Positions 22,936 through 36,519 of a stretch of DNA of 64,000 bases are shown here, in pieces. This DNA is from Maratus speciosus (taxonomy: Eukaryota; Arthropoda; Arachnida; Araneae; Salticidae). How positions within the stretch are numbered: the stretch's first letter is position 1; every line of letters starts with the position of its first letter. The position numbers and the translations under genes are program-made. The DNA lies in the NCBI GenBank assembly GCA_963932465.1, contig OZ010800.1:36198352-36262351 (forward strand). Direction: 5' to 3'. The notes beneath the pieces were generated by a model, which saw nothing but the letters and a program-made list of their open reading frames with translations, made no database searches and had not been told where the DNA came from.

Positions 22936-25840
22936 TTCACATGAAATGATTCCTGTACAAGTGAATAAGACACTAGTAGATAAACGAAATCGTAAATGTT
23001 TTATGACAGATTTATACTGTTATACGTATGGAAATATATATATATATATATATATTAGATGCAAAAACAAAACAAATAATAAATTAAATTCAGGGATTTT
23101 ATTAAACTTTCAAAAAAGATTTCCAACTTGTACAAATAAAGTACATATTCTTTAAATATCGTGTACAAAAATGAATAAAAGTAAATATTTTTGTTTATCG
23201 AAAAGTAGTATGCTATTTACATATTTACCTTTTATTTTCTTGCTTTGTATTTCTGTAATAAATCGTAAAGCTTGGTCAATACCTTGATTATACGTGAGCT
23301 TTTTTTTTTTTAGGAACTCTTTAAACTATTTCATTGTATGGAAGAATTTGGATGAAAAGTTTTATAGCCGTATTTTAATACCTTTTGTCCGACTGATAAA
23401 TTTTGTAGGCAAAATCGGATTTTTTTATTATCCAAAGGTTTTATATTTCCATATGTGTACAGTGTATTTCTGTCATGAAATATGAATGAAATTCTTTTCA
23501 TTCGAAATATAAAGTCTTGAGTAGTAAAAAGTAAAATAAATCTCCGTGTGTGCATAAATGTGAGAGAATAATATACCCTTGAAATAAAAATAAATACGTT
23601 TTATTTTTATTTCAAAGTTATATTTAAAAAGTATTAAAGGTATAATATAAGTACGTGTAACAAAAATAACATAATATTTAAAGATGTCCTGTAATTATAT
23701 TTTACATTAATTGTTATAATGATACATATGTAACAAAGATAAAATCATAAATATATGAACGAATTGGTAAAATTCTAAAGATGAACAAGATATGAACATA
23801 GGAAACCAGTATGTAAAATAAGAAACTATGAATAGCGCACAGAATCATCAGAGGAGCTTGCAGGTTAATTCATAGTGAAGATGCGTTATTTCATCTAATT
23901 TTGTCGGCATTAAACCTAAAATGACAAAATTTAGCTCCTAATAGCGCATCATAAAAGAAAATAAATGATAAAAAACCAAGAGATCTAAAAAAAAAGATAC
24001 ACCTCACGTAGGATATTTAAAACTCTTAGAGCGCAATACCTCAATTACATACTAGGATCCAAAACTTCAGAAAGTTGGCTCACTATATTATAGCATGTGA
24101 GGATGTTATCATATTTAAGATTATTAGAACATGTGGCCAGCAGTTGAGCCACTGAAAACCAAAATATTGCTGCCATCTGGTGTGAAAAAGGAAAACTATA
24201 TTGTAACTGGATTTTTAACAAAAATGTTTAGTGCTGCCATCTATACCCATAAAAAAGAATGAAATTAATTGAAGAAATCAAGAAATTACTTAAATTAACA
24301 TTTATTTATAGTAGAATGAAAAAATAGGAATAAACTTAATAAGTACTGAGTAAATATAAAATAAAATAAATAAGATATAAATAACATTTAAAAATCAATG
24401 AGGATTATTTTGAGATAGTAAAATATAGCCTTGTATTATGTGCCGATATGGGAATATTAATGAAAAATGCATGATGTTAAATGCATGATATCCCATTTAT
24501 ATATATATATATATATATCCATATAATATGTAAGCATATATACATACATATATACATGCTCACACACATATATACATATAAGGTTTTTAAACTTTTTTTA
24601 GCATTCCCTACCTCAGCCATCCATAATATTTGTTTTTATAAGAGTGTATAATGTATGTAAAACATGCACACACACACACACAAACATACTTTTTTTTTAA
24701 TAAATTTTTGTATATGTCTTTATAAATTTTTTCAGCAATCCACATCCCACCCTCCATAATAGTGTTTTCGATTTTATAATTTTTTTTAAACATATTATAT
24801 GCCTATACTGGTAATAAGTAGAACAAATATATATAATACCTTTGAATCAAAATTTTACCTTACAAGTTCATGTAGTAGTATTAACCAAAATTATAAATGA
24901 AGACGGAATGTAATGATATTATACATTAATTGTTATACTAAAACATTTATTAAAGTAGAGCTGATTAGCAAACAGAACCCACTAAGAAATCTCAAAATAA
25001 TGACATTCCTAAACATTTTAATATATGGATGATATCAAATAGAGTTTAAATAAAAACGAAGTAATCACAAATGGAACAGAAAAATATAATGAAGGGAAAT
25101 AAAGATGACAAACAGTAGTATTTAATCTTCAGTTGGCAAGAATGCGACGTGTTACTAAAAGTACATTATTTCATATAACAGGCAGCTAAATGAGCAAAAT
25201 ATAGTCTGTTACTTGCAAATATAATGCATTGGAATTTATAACAGATGAAGTGATAAAGAAAAATAAAGAAAAAATGATTTAAAGGAGAAAATAAAACCGA
25301 ATTGCATTCAGGTCTCTTCATAACGTGCGAATACATCATCTAACATAACATAACGAAGATACAATTCAATTACAAATTAAAGATAGCAGGCAAAAACATT
25401 TTTTTAATACAAATAGTCCATGCTTGTTGCTTGCATCTGAGACGTAAATATTGGGTCTCTCGAAATATTTAAAAGAAAAGAGCGCGAGGACTCAAGTTTT
25501 ATAACTTTAGCGCAAGCCAGAGGGAAGGGACGTGGGAGGGATCACATATTACAAATCCATTACATTCAGTGGTATTAAAATATTCAGGGCTGCCACAGGC
25601 GACTATTTTTATGTTCAGTTTGCACCATTATTTTAAAATACAAATTTTCTAGTATATTTCTCTTACTGAAGTTGGCAAAGAGTATATAAAATATTTTCGT
25701 ATTGAAAGAGTGGTGCGAGGTAGAGTTAAAAAATAATCATCCGTGGCAACCCTGAAATATTGTAACTGTATAAGGTGCAAAGAGTATTGTAATATCTCTT
25801 TTGAATTTTATTTCATACTCTTTCATATTTAAAAAATGTA
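22936..25840. other. AT-rich region without recognised gene
   Basis: It contains (TA)n at about 23036-23055 and 24500-24518, (CA)n at about 24667-24684, and a perfect hairpin at 23581-23613 (14-bp stem GAAATAAAAATAAA, 5-base loop). Faint similarity between 23690-23960 and 24900-25230 hints at an old duplication. Open frames here are short and AT-driven. Confidence 0.4.
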
Positions 25841-26172
25841 CAGTCGTGGGGAAAAAGTAAACACCCCTGTTAACTCTGCAACTAATTATAATAGAAGAAC
25901 GTTACTGGTACATAAATATTGGAAATAAACTCTACTTCTAAATGATGTATATAAAATTCGCTTAGGGAACCATCTACAAATCAAATCCAGGCCAAAACTT
26001 GTTTTTTTTTTTTCAATGACACCATCCAATTGTGACAATGTACTTTTAATCTTACGTTCAAATTATTCTTAGAAACGAAATTTCAAGTCATTAGGATGAT
26101 AAGTTTTTGAATTATAAACATTCAAAATTTAGAGCTTCGAATGTTAAATTACATTTTTATTTTTATTAATAT

Positions 26173-26633
26173 TGTTACGATTTCATATAGTTCCTGTGTA
26201 GCACTCAGTGAACGACGCTTTAACATCGAAACACTTTATTAAAACAGAATCAACAGTTCACATTTAAATATAAAACCTCCTCAAACACTTTTAAAAGAAA
26301 CCGTCACTCTAAAACAAAAGGACATTCTGGTTCATACCACTCCATCGCACATATCTAAAAGTTTAACACTTCAAAACACAGTCAGGAAAACCAACATGCT
26401 CACCCTATCTCTTTCGAAAAAACCACGTCTTCAGCTTTCCAGCAGTCAGTTCTCATCGCTTCACTTCATTCCTTTCACATATCAAACTTTTTCTCCTGCG
26501 CGGCAGCACGGCTAATCGGTCTAGAACAGGCGACCATCGATGGACAATTCTAGGCGTGGACAAACGCTGGGCCAAAGTTAGTCCGGTAACTCAGGAAATC
26601 GGAAAGGTTTGCGAGTTTTCTTCGGCCGTTACA
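26173..26633 (-). mobile_element. Solo LTR, 461 bp
   Basis: The segment starts TGTTACGATTT and ends CGGCCGTTACA, the 5'-TG...CA-3' ends of an LTR, flanked by ATAT on both sides (26169-26172 and 26634-26637). Copy A of the host element reads straight through this point. Read on the minus strand it begins TGTAACGGCC and has AATAAA near 26240, so minus is the likelier transcription direction. A Gypsy-type LTR is plausible from these termini. No internal coding region is present, as expected after LTR-LTR recombination. Confidence 0.75.
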
Positions 26634-27329
26634 ATATTTGCTGGAATTATAGTCCTAATGTTATATTTTTTTGCGTGGTTATAATACTAAAAATCACAAG
26701 TATTGTTATTCACAAACATTGAGTTTGAATTTTAAAAAATTTATAATATGAATTATGAATTATGAATTATGAAATTAATATTCGAAAAAAAATATGAATT
26801 GCAACCTGTAATTTTTTTTGATAGATTTATATTTATTATGTCCTGCTTTATGCGAATTCTCAATTTCAAATTTGTCGTCCGAGTAGTTTTTGAATTATGA
26901 TTAAAAAACGTCAAAATGATGGTTTAAGGGGCCTAATACGTGTCTATGACGTGTAGAAAAGCAGAATTTCCAAAAATATATATTTTACTCATTTTATTGA
27001 AATATTTGGGCTCACAATAGTCCAAACCTATCAAGCACGTGATATGGTCCAATCGGTAAGAAATATTACATTAATAGAAGTAACATAGTCATTCTATAGC
27101 ATTTCAACAATCGAGTACCGAACTTCAATTTGGATATAGCGTCTAAAATATGCTTCTTTTAAAGTAATAAATTCCTGTGAAACAAATCGTATGATTTTCA
27201 TGAATATATGTATTTGGGGTAAATGAAGGACGTAGAATTTATTTATGGTGTCAAACTTGGGTATTACTATTGAAAAAAACAAAGTTTGGGTTCGTTTTGA
27301 TATGTAGATGGCCTCCAAAGCCAATTATA

Positions 27330-27965
27330 CGAGGGAGTATCAATAAGCTTTTGCCCTCACATCGAAATAATTGAGTGAAATTTATGAAATTTTTACATTT
27401 TATTAGTCTTTTTCTATATAGTCACTGTGCACAGTAACGCACTCCTGCAAACGGTATTTCAAAGAGAGGGGAGAGGGTGTATTCCAGAAGGCACGATAAC
27501 AGACCCAAAGGGAGGCACTTTCTTAACTTTTGCCGACTCTCCTCATGTGACATAGTGTTGGAAAGGCCTGTCACCACTTATTCATGTTATGCACCTCCCG
27601 AGCCCCAAGCCCCAATTTGACACCCCTCGTCACATGGAAGGTGTCTTCTGAACTTAGGAAAGCACCCCCGAGGGGGCAAATTGGGTTGGAGGGGCTCGGT
27701 AGGTGCATAACATGAATAAGTGGTCACAGGCCTTTCCAACAATATGTCACATGAGGGGGGGTCGGCAAATGTTAGGAAAGCGCTCCCCTTTGGATCTGTT
27801 ATCGCGCCTCCTGGAATGCACCCCCCCCCCCTTTTTTTGAAATAACGTTTGCAGAAATGTGTTGCTGTGCACTGCGACTATATAAAAAAGGACTAATAAA
27901 ATGTAGCACATAAATTTCACTCAATTATTTCTATATGAGGACAAAAACTTATTGATACCTCCTCA
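27330..27965. mobile_element. Mariner-type foldback MITE, 636 bp
   Basis: Termini are CGAGGGAGTATCAATAAG on the left and, reverse complemented, TGAGGAGGTATCAATAAG on the right, with TA on both sides. Almost the whole element folds back on itself: 'ataattgagtgaaattta', 'gtgttggaaaggcctgt' and 'acttattcatgttatgcacc' each have an inverted partner. The GAGG..TCAATAAG terminus is mariner-like. It is non-coding. Confidence 0.8.
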
Positions 27966-28080
27966 TATATACATCATTTAAAAGTAGACTTTATTTCCAA
28001 TCGTTTGGTACCATCAACTTTCTTCCACGATAATTTGTTGCAGCGTTAGTAGGGAGTGATTACTTTTTTCCTCACGAATC

Positions 28081-28899
28081 TACATCCCTCTCAAAGTGAA
28101 CAGTCTCACAGCCAGACAGATTGCTGTTTACTACATTATAATTAAGAAAATTGAGATTTATAATTGCTATACCAATTTAAAATCTACACATGTGTATCAG
28201 GACCACTCAATCTAATATTAATCATGCAGTTAAAGTGTCAGGCAATACTAAAGTAAATAGAAAAACAAAAATAAATCAACATAGGAAACGATAAGGCCAA
28301 TGTAATTCAAAATAATTAAGCAAAGAATATAAGAGTGTGGAATTTTTTATTCAATGAAGAGGCAAAGAAGATGTTTTAAGTACAATAAATATCGGCAGCC
28401 AAAAATCATTTCACGTGAAAGAAAAGCGTGTAAAGCAAAGGATTATAAAGTTTTTCTCCTGGCAGAATTCCAGGTAATGATGTTTACAAATCCAAAAGGC
28501 AATTTTTTTTTCCCCCGCACTGATAATGTTTTAAATCATGCGTTTTAAGTGTTAAAAGTAATCAGAGTCAATGACCCGGTATTGATTACTTGGAGTTTCA
28601 AGATGATTTTATTTTAATTATAACCCTTTTTTAGATAGAATCGCGGTCAGGCGCTGCTAATCTCTTAGATTAGACATTTTCATGAAATGGGTTTATCACA
28701 ATCCATTTAAATGCTTGCTTAATGCTAGCAAATCATTCGTTAAATAGTGATTGGTTTTGTAAAAATGAAAAGTTCCTTTTAATTTCGTTAATTAAGCACT
28801 CATTTCGGAAGTTTCATTTGTCTACTGCATATATATTACGTTATTATAAACAGAATATCTAATAAAAAAACCTCAATATTAATCCTTAAATTTGTGAAA
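28081..28899. other. AT-rich region, nothing firm
   Basis: An open frame at 28354-28548 has a basic N-terminal part and contains CAG|GTAATG at 28471, a possible splice donor. It has no acceptor, no homologous motif and no promoter, so I do not call an exon. Confidence 0.35.
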
Positions 28900-30244
28900 T
28901 CTCTCTATTCTAAAAAACGTAACTTACGCTGTCACCGCCGCCGCCGCCGCCGCCGCCGGTTTTGATTTTTTTGTGACCGGGGGTTTTTCTCCGTTAATAT
29001 TAAGAAAAATATTGCATCCAAAAATATGAAAATCGGCGGTATTATAGAGAAATGTTTGATAAACACGCTGGTGCAGACAGTTTTCAAATCGGAGAATTAT
29101 TTTAAGAGATATTTAATGCTAAAGTTGGACAAAATCGTTCCATTAAAAAAGTTTTATAGGAGCAAAAACTATACATAGGAATTTAATCATTTTACACGTT
29201 AGAATTTCCCGGTGTGCAGACTGCAATTATTTTTTTATTTTGACTCATTTTTTTGAGGTTTTATTTCTATTTTAAATTCAAATTTTCAGCATTTCGAGAG
29301 ATATTTTTTACTTATTTTAGAAACTGGTATTAATTTAAACTGTTGCCAACTGTATATACAGCGCAAATAATAATGTTTGCTTCAAATGAAAAATTTATTT
29401 TGCACGTGACTATTATTAACAGAAAGAAAACTTTCAAATTATGATTAAATAATTACGTATAAAAAGCAGGAACCTATTGAAAATACTTCATAAAAACTAT
29501 ACTTACACGTAATTTTTAAAAGAGAAAGGATATTGTAAAATAATAAATTCATTAACATACGTTAGATGTCTTAAATAGGAGAAATTACGACATATTTACG
29601 TCACATTAAACTTATTATGTAAAATGAACAAAAACTAATATTGCAAAACAGTTTAAATTTAAAAATTGCGCGAGACATTATTTTGATATTTTGAGATTAT
29701 ATTAATAAGATTAATATTAATTTTATTGAACGCGTTTAGACTGCTTTCGAGCGACTATTTAGTAATTTAATAAAAATAAAGATTACAAGCTGAAAGTGGA
29801 GTGTCATCGACAAAAAAAATGATTTGAAAGAGAAAAATCTGTGAAGCAGAAAATAAAGAAATTGCTTAAATGGTTTAGTTAAGATTCGTTAACCTTCTGT
29901 GTCGTTTCCGTCAAAAGAAGGCATTGATATTTGTGAAATATATTTGCATTTTGATGCAGATTTGGTTATTATATTAGCTTATTTTGAAATGTTTAACTGA
30001 TTTTATTTAATCAAAGGCAAAAACAGCCATTGTATCTTTTAACAGCAGCTGATTTTTCCTTAAAATTCCCCAATCGATGAGAAATGAATAGAAACCCGTT
30101 TATAGGGAGATCGCCACTGTTTTTTAAATTATAATTCAATCTTTCAAAATCTTTTTAAAGCCAATCAAATTAGCGTGCTTTTCGAGGCTGCGGTGTCTGA
30201 ACGGGGGTTGGCGAGCGTAGCTCGTAGGGGACCGACCCCTCTAG
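28900..30244 (+). mobile_element. Non-autonomous Helitron, family 1 copy 1
   Basis: It begins TCTCTCTATTCTAAAA after an A and ends CTAG before a T, matching Helitron insertion between A and T. The 3' end has the hairpin CGAGC-GTA-GCTCG at 30212-30224, followed by GGGG...CCCC just before CTAG. A (CCG)n tract lies near the 5' end at about 28938-28960. Sister copies are at 41708-43320 (+) and 51530-53169 (-). This copy lacks the 299-bp MITE nested in the others. No Rep/helicase frame is present. Confidence 0.8.
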
Positions 30245-30312
30245 TATCTAAAAAATATACTTTTAGACTTTTGTAAATTATCTTTTTTAAAAAGTTACTT
30301 TATATATATACA

Positions 30313-33070
30313 CTAGCAGCCTTCGCCCGCTTCGCTGGCCTGTTTTTCTAAACAAACCATGAATCAAACGAAATATATCTGTGAATTTGATCATTCGTTT
30401 GAAAGCAATATGGACATTAACCTGGCATACTCATCCGAATTGTTACAAACGATATGGACGTCATTATACTATTGTATTTTCTATTGAGACAGACAAAATT
30501 TGGGCTGCTAAGGACCAACTTCTTTAGTTGATCCTTTACTGTAGGATTTGGTAAAGTACGATAGAGCAATATGTAATACACTTATATACTTTTCCTCTGA
30601 AAATTTATCAATGCAATTCTCATCAGATTCCATCCAATAGAACCTATGAAAAAGGCTAATCTTTCATAATTGGGTTTACCTCATTCTGAACTTTCATCCA
30701 AAATCCTATAACTAAGCAACCTAGAACGATATGTGTTTCATACTAAAATATTCCCTGAAAAATTAACTAACTGAGCAAGTTCCACCAAAATCCATTTAGC
30801 AGAATCCTTTAAACTGGCAAACGTACCAAAAAGTTTCCTAAAAATTATCTAATTAACAGTTTGTCTTACCAAAATCCATCCAGCAGAACCTTTAAAAAAG
30901 CCAATCTTTCATAATCGTGTTCTTCTGATTTTGAATTTTCCCCCATAATTATTTAACTAAGCAACGTAGAACAATATGATGTACTAACTTTTTTTTTTCT
31001 GAAAAATTATCTAACAATGTAAGTCCCATAAAAAATCTATTTAGCAGAACTCAGTTTTTAAGCGGCCCAAACGAAATTTCTCTTTGCATTTCATACATAT
31101 TATAGATAGTTATATTTAAATATATCTTCCATAATCGCGTTAACAAGATTATAGAACTCTCGGGGATGTAGGGGTAGGTCTACTTTATATACCCACTGGA
31201 TTTTTTAAGAAACCCTGCACACCTTTATAGAATATATATTCTCTAGTATATACACATTGCATATAGCTTACATCCTTTTATAATAGTAATTTACTACACC
31301 ACAGAGAACTTTCCAGCATAGCATCAAAATCCATTTAGTAGAACTTTACATTAAAGGTAATCTTTCATAATCGGGTTCACCTAATTTTAAAAGTCCCGTA
31401 CTTATCACTAATTCAAAGTAGAACTATTTTTTTTTACATTAAAACACTTCTAAAACAAATTACATAACTAACAGTGTACCTTCTAAAAAATTATGTTCAG
31501 TAGAACCTGAGTTATAGTCAATCAGAATGAAATAAGAATTTGCGTTTTGTAAATATAGTAGATGATGAGTAAAATTGTAAGTATTGGTATTTGCGATTTA
31601 TAAAATGCTATTGGCGAGATTTATGAACGGCTAACATAAAAGTATCCATTTTTTTCTTTTTATCCATAGGAGCAAATGACAAATTGCAAAATATTTTTCT
31701 ATTTAAACCTTTGAATATGAACACATTTTTAAACAGTACAAACATTGCTTTCATACTTAAACTAAATATTTCCGTTTTAAAATATTTATTTCTTATTAAA
31801 CTCTTTTTCTTTGTATTTTAAATAAAATCAGTAACTGTTTTGGTATTTTTCCGTTATACCAGCACCGTTGTCGCCAAGCATAATAATTAGCGCAAAATGA
31901 ATGAAACATTTGAAAAAAAAAAAATTTGTTGATACAAAAATGAGCATTTAAAATATATAACATTTGAAAATTACAGACTTTCACCAACTATTTTGTTAAA
32001 TCAATACAAATCAGTACTTAAAATAAAAGAAAAAATAAATATTTTACAATAAAATAATAAAATAAAGTCAATTTAATCAGCAGGTCTCGAATTGTAAATG
32101 TCTTTCAGGTTATCATTGTAGCGTGGCGTACGTAATAAGCATATATCTGTCATTGCAGTAAACATTTTATTTTTTGAATGAAGACGTTCAACGTTTTTTA
32201 ACAAAACATTTTTATAGGTATAATTCCTAAGTTCTGAAATAATTTTATTACACCTTCCTCGTCACCAAGTAACTGCTAAATCGTAAAATCCACGTCAGTG
32301 TCAGTGATAAATGTAAGTTATAATTTAAAAATAAATATTTTCTATTCAAAAAATAATAAATTAAAAAGTTTTACGATATTACAATGGAATAATACTCATA
32401 AAAAATATTCACGTTCAATAAATAGCAAATGTTAATGTTTGGCACGGTTTACAATAAAAATCGTTTGCACGCTAAGGGTAGAAATAAATGGCGCGATACC
32501 ATACATTTTGGCATAGTGTTGATAGAACGAAAAAGTACTACAGTTTTTATTATTATTATTTAGTTTTAGTTTTTGAGGCGTTTATAATTTCTTTCCTAAC
32601 TGACATAGTTGTTTTAAATATTTAAGCAAAAGAATTGATTAAAAAATTATTCAACTCGAATTTCTTCCCTTGCTGTAGTCTCAGAATGAAGAGAATGAGT
32701 TTTTAGAAGTTATCACTTGAAAACTTGAGGATTTGGCGCCAAAGATAGCGCCAAATTAGAAAAATATGAAATATCTCATGAACTATTAGACTTAAAATAA
32801 TTTGGCTAGTACCATTCGATTTAGCATACAAAAATACGCTAAAATATGTTATCAGTTGAAAAATAACTATCAAATCAGATTTTTAAGGAATTTTTTAAAA
32901 GTTCGTTCTATTTTTTACCCTCCTTAGGGGTGGAATTTTAGAAAATCCTTTCTTAGCGGCACTCAATATTATAAGAAGTATTTTTACCCCGAATTTCAAG
33001 ATTTTATGTTCCGTAGTTTGGGCTGCGCGTTGATTAATACAAAATCCAGACTTTCTTTTATATATATAGA
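30313..33070 (-). mobile_element. Non-autonomous Helitron, family 2
   Basis: Read on the minus strand, it starts TCTATATATATAAAAGAAAG after an A (33071 on the + strand is T) and ends GAAGGCTGCTAG before a T. A GC-rich, CAGC/GCTG-stemmed sequence lies immediately before CTAG. The interior carries degenerate repeats around 'ccatttagcagaacc' (near 30630, 30791, 30877, 31035 and 31331). No long frame is present at 2.76 kb, so it depends on a partner. The 5' TCTATA..AAAA start is typical of animal Helitrons. Confidence 0.6.
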
Positions 33071-33104
33071 TTTATGCGTGTGTGTGTTTGTACAATTACA
33101 CGTA

Positions 33105-33890
33105 TATTATTACTTAGTAATAGAGCCTACAACTCTAAAATTGTAAGTATAAATCTATATTTATATCCATGTGTATCTATCCATACCAATATATTTCTCC
33201 TTTCTCTCGTTATCTTTATATGCATACTAGCAGAGTGGCATATATTATTATTTACTAAAACAACCTACAACTCTTTAAAATTGTAACTATCAATCTATAT
33301 TTATATCCACGCATATCCATACGAATATATTTCTCCTCTCTCTCGTTATTTTTATATGCATACTAGCAGAGTGGCATATATTATTATTTACTAAAACAAC
33401 CTACAACTCTTTAAAATTGTAACTATCAATCTATATTTATATCCACGCATATCCATACGAATATATTTCTCCTCTCTCTCGTTATTTTTATATGCATACT
33501 AGCAGAGTGGCATATATTATTACTTACTGAAACAACCTAAAACTCTTCAAAATTGTAACTATCAATCTATATTTATATCCATGTGTATATATCTATACCA
33601 ATATATTTCTCCCCTCTCTCGTTATTTTTATATGCATACTAGCAGCGTGGCATATATTATTACTTACTAAAACAACCTAAAACTCTTCAAAATTGTAACT
33701 ATCAATCTACATTTATATCCATGTGTATATATCCATATCAATATATTTCTCCTCTCTCTCGTTATCTTTATATGCATACTAGCAGCTTGGCATATATTAT
33801 TACTTACTAAAACAACCTACAACTCTTCAAAATTGTAACTATCAATGTATATTTATATCCATGTGTATCTATCCATCTATTTACATAAAA
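33105..33890 (+). repeat. ~138-bp satellite, block 1, about 5.5 copies
   Basis: The marker 'gcatactagcag' falls at 33222, 33358, 33494, 33634 and 33774 (periods 136, 136, 140, 140). Units contain 'tatttctcctctctctcgttat', 'tggcatatattattactta', 'acaacctacaactctt' and 'aattgtaactatcaat'. A second, heavily interrupted block lies at 39320-41312. Confidence 0.9.
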
Positions 33891-35504
33891 TCCAAGTCTC
33901 TGTGTGTCCTTCACAATTCCGGTAGGACCGCCTCATTGAAATGAGTAATTGTTGAAAAATACTAAAGCAGGGTTACCACAGTAGCGCCAAATGTATATCA
34001 ACTTGGCAAAATATCGCTAAATTTAGCGACAAAAATAAATTGTCATATATGAAGCCAACTTGGCGATAGCTGACTAAATATTTGTCGAAATTCTCATCTA
34101 AAGCCATTAATCTTTCATAAAGGAGGTCACCGCAATTTAATTTAAACACCGCTCTTTTAAGGGTTTTTTTTTTTTTTTTTTCAAAATCTATGGGTGAAAA
34201 TTTAAAGTGCAATATACCAAAATGTACATCTTTACATCTTCCCCCCGATGCTACTAATAAAATAACTGCCAACAGACGACGCTATACTGTCTGAGCTCCT
34301 AACTGCGCGATTTTAATGTGCTTTAGGTACTTTTCCAGTACAGGGTGCCTTGGCGAAGAAGGAAATTTGGCGACATATTTTCCATGAATCTATCCACTGT
34401 TTCATTTTAGATACACAGGCATTTTTTTCGATGTTTATACGATTTATTTAACATAAAAAAGCCATTTATCTAATTTTATACAGAAACGAGGAATTTGTGC
34501 ACAAAAACATCAGTAATATACATATAAAATGCATATATAAACAAACAAAAAAGTTCATCAAGTTTGTTTTCTTAGCTGTTTATATGATTTGACAACGAAT
34601 CTCACTTTCTGATGCCCGAATTGCACCAAGCTTTTTTTTAAAAAAACGCCAAAGTCACTATAGTGGAAAAGTACCAAATTATCTATTATTTTGCGCTATC
34701 TGCGCTATAGTTTGTATTATATGCAATGAGGGCGAGCGAAAAGTTTAAACATTAAATATTAAAGTTTCTATAAAGCAGTATAAAACTACAAAATTAAGAA
34801 TAAAATAAGTGAAAAATAAGACTAAACAAGAAAGAAAAATAATGCGTTAAGCATAGATTATGAAACACTTTCCAACACTTCCTGAATGCTTTAACAAAAC
34901 TTCGTTATTTAGAGAAATAAGATAACTAAGTAAACATTTTAGAAAACGCATAAAAAATTTTAAAAATTTATTTCAGCAGTTACCGTACGTATAGTACCGT
35001 TATTACACGCCACTATTTAGCCAAAATTTAATTTAAAGTAAAACACTCTTAAATCTACTGAAATCACATTTCCAGATATTATCATCCATAGATGGTTACG
35101 TCTCCAATTCTTTGCGTGACCCTGTATATTACTTTATCTATATTCTACAAACATTTCTTAGTAAACTAAATGCTGTTCAGCGTAAAAATGCATAACTTCC
35201 TTAAAAACCACCTTTAAGCAATTTACTCTCATATTCAGTAACCCTTACGAATTCTTTTGTGTAGCCCTGTATATAAACTATAGGATTTATACACACAGTA
35301 TAGTATGCATAAATATAGTGAAACATAAAAGCTCATATAATAATTAAAAATGCATGTCCAACAATCATCGCTTCGGAGAAAAGTTTCTTGGCGAGAAAAA
35401 AGTTTGGCAACGTATTTTCTGACAACATATTTACTGTTTCATACTCACAAGCAATTTTTTCCATATGTATACAATTTATTTAATAAAAAAAAGCTACTTA
35501 CCTA
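33891..35504. other. Mixed degenerate repeats, no gene seen
   Basis: 34530-34680 matches 37074-37210 and 37245-37395 ('tgcccgaattgc.ccaagctttttt' and 'tatagtggaaaagtacc'). 34370-34480 resembles 35412-35500. The 33973-34272 minus frame is AT-driven. A GCCAACTTGGC motif lies at 34054-34064. No splice-supported exon was found. Confidence 0.4.
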
Positions 35505-36440
35505 TCTATATTATAAAGGACAAACATATCTGTGCGTAACGCATACGTCATTCTGCGAATGGCAACACTTTGAAATTTGAAATGAAATTTCGCTTTTGCA
35601 ATTCTCGCTACTGCAAATTTTTAAACTTCTAAACATCCCACATTTTAAATGTTTACACCGTCATGTGCAGAAAAAAATGCGCTTTTAAAAGCAATTTGTT
35701 TGAAAGCTGTATCTCAATTTATTTTTGAGATATTAATTTTTTCATAGTTTTTAATACAATTTTCTAATCGTGGCAACTGAAGTACTTCATTTCTATTAAA
35801 AGTGGGTTAGTTATCTTTATTGATTATATTCTTACTGATGCCATTTTCTCATTACAATTAAAAATATATTTTTAAAAATTTGAACAGAAAATGACGTTAC
35901 GCTTTAAAAAAGACACAATTTCCCTGATGATGCTGTTATATTTCACTATTTTTTCATTTCGCTGATATTGAATTTGAGTCAATAGGCAAAATATTTCAGC
36001 GACTGAAAATGACGTCATATTTAAAAGTAAACGATAATTTTATTTGATAAAACGCGATATTTCCCCTTGAATACGTTGAAAAGTTATAAATTTCTGGAAT
36101 TTTTACGCGCAGGCACAGAGATTATACTAAGACCTCAAATCACGAGTGGGAATTTTAACATGAAAAGTTGTAATAGTTGACAAACGTGACTTCAAGCTTG
36201 AAAATATATTTATTAATAACCTATTGCGCATTAAAATGTTTTTAAATGTTTAATATGAATGTGAAACGTGGAAAATGACTTGATTTGGTTTAGATGTAAA
36301 GGTAGAAAAATTCTATGATTATGTCAAGTTGTCAAGGTGAAATCATTTTTGCGGATTTTTCATTCCGTAATACCAAGCATCGATTAATAACTTAATCAAA
36401 ATTACTTATCTTGATTATATTTTACTGATGACGTGTATGA
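35505..36440 (+). repeat. Dispersed repeat with Helitron-like 5' end, copy 2
   Basis: It begins TCTATATTATAAAGGACAAA after an A, followed by 'ctgtgcgtaacgc', which also occurs at about 60172-60187. Related segments are 4250-5280 and 60163-60860 (+) and 43340-44040 (-). The last shares 'ttgaagtcacg.ttgtcaac' and 'ttttaaatatgacgtcattt' in reverse complement. The 3' boundary was not resolved, so Helitron membership is tentative. Confidence 0.45.
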
Positions 36441-36519
36441 AGAAAGTTTAATTTTTCAATAATTTTAACAGTTGAAGTTTATGAAAAAAGTATTTTGTTA
36501 ATCTTAGGTTAAAATATGT

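Larger units (their letters stand above)
25841..28080 (-). mobile_element. Tc1/mariner-like element, copy B, split by insertions
   Basis: The left terminus CAGTCGTGGGGAAAAAGTAA follows TA (25839-25840). The right terminus, reverse complemented, is GATTCGTGAGGAAAAAAGTA, with TA at 28081-28082. The interior is the reverse complement of copy A: 'gtcctgctttatgcgaattc' and 'gtgtcaaacttgggtattac' match 18.0-18.5 kb. Removing the insertions at 26173-26633 and 27330-27965 leaves about 1.15 kb, the same as copy A. It is non-autonomous. Confidence 0.75.

Noticed and set aside
22936..25840. ~1.25-kb duplication between 23690-23960 and 24900-25230
   Set aside because: The similarity is faint and limited to AT-rich phrases; it could not be supported by eye.
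28354..28548. Exon with donor at 28471
   Set aside because: Only a weak CAG|GTAATG donor is present; there is no promoter signal, acceptor or recognisable peptide.
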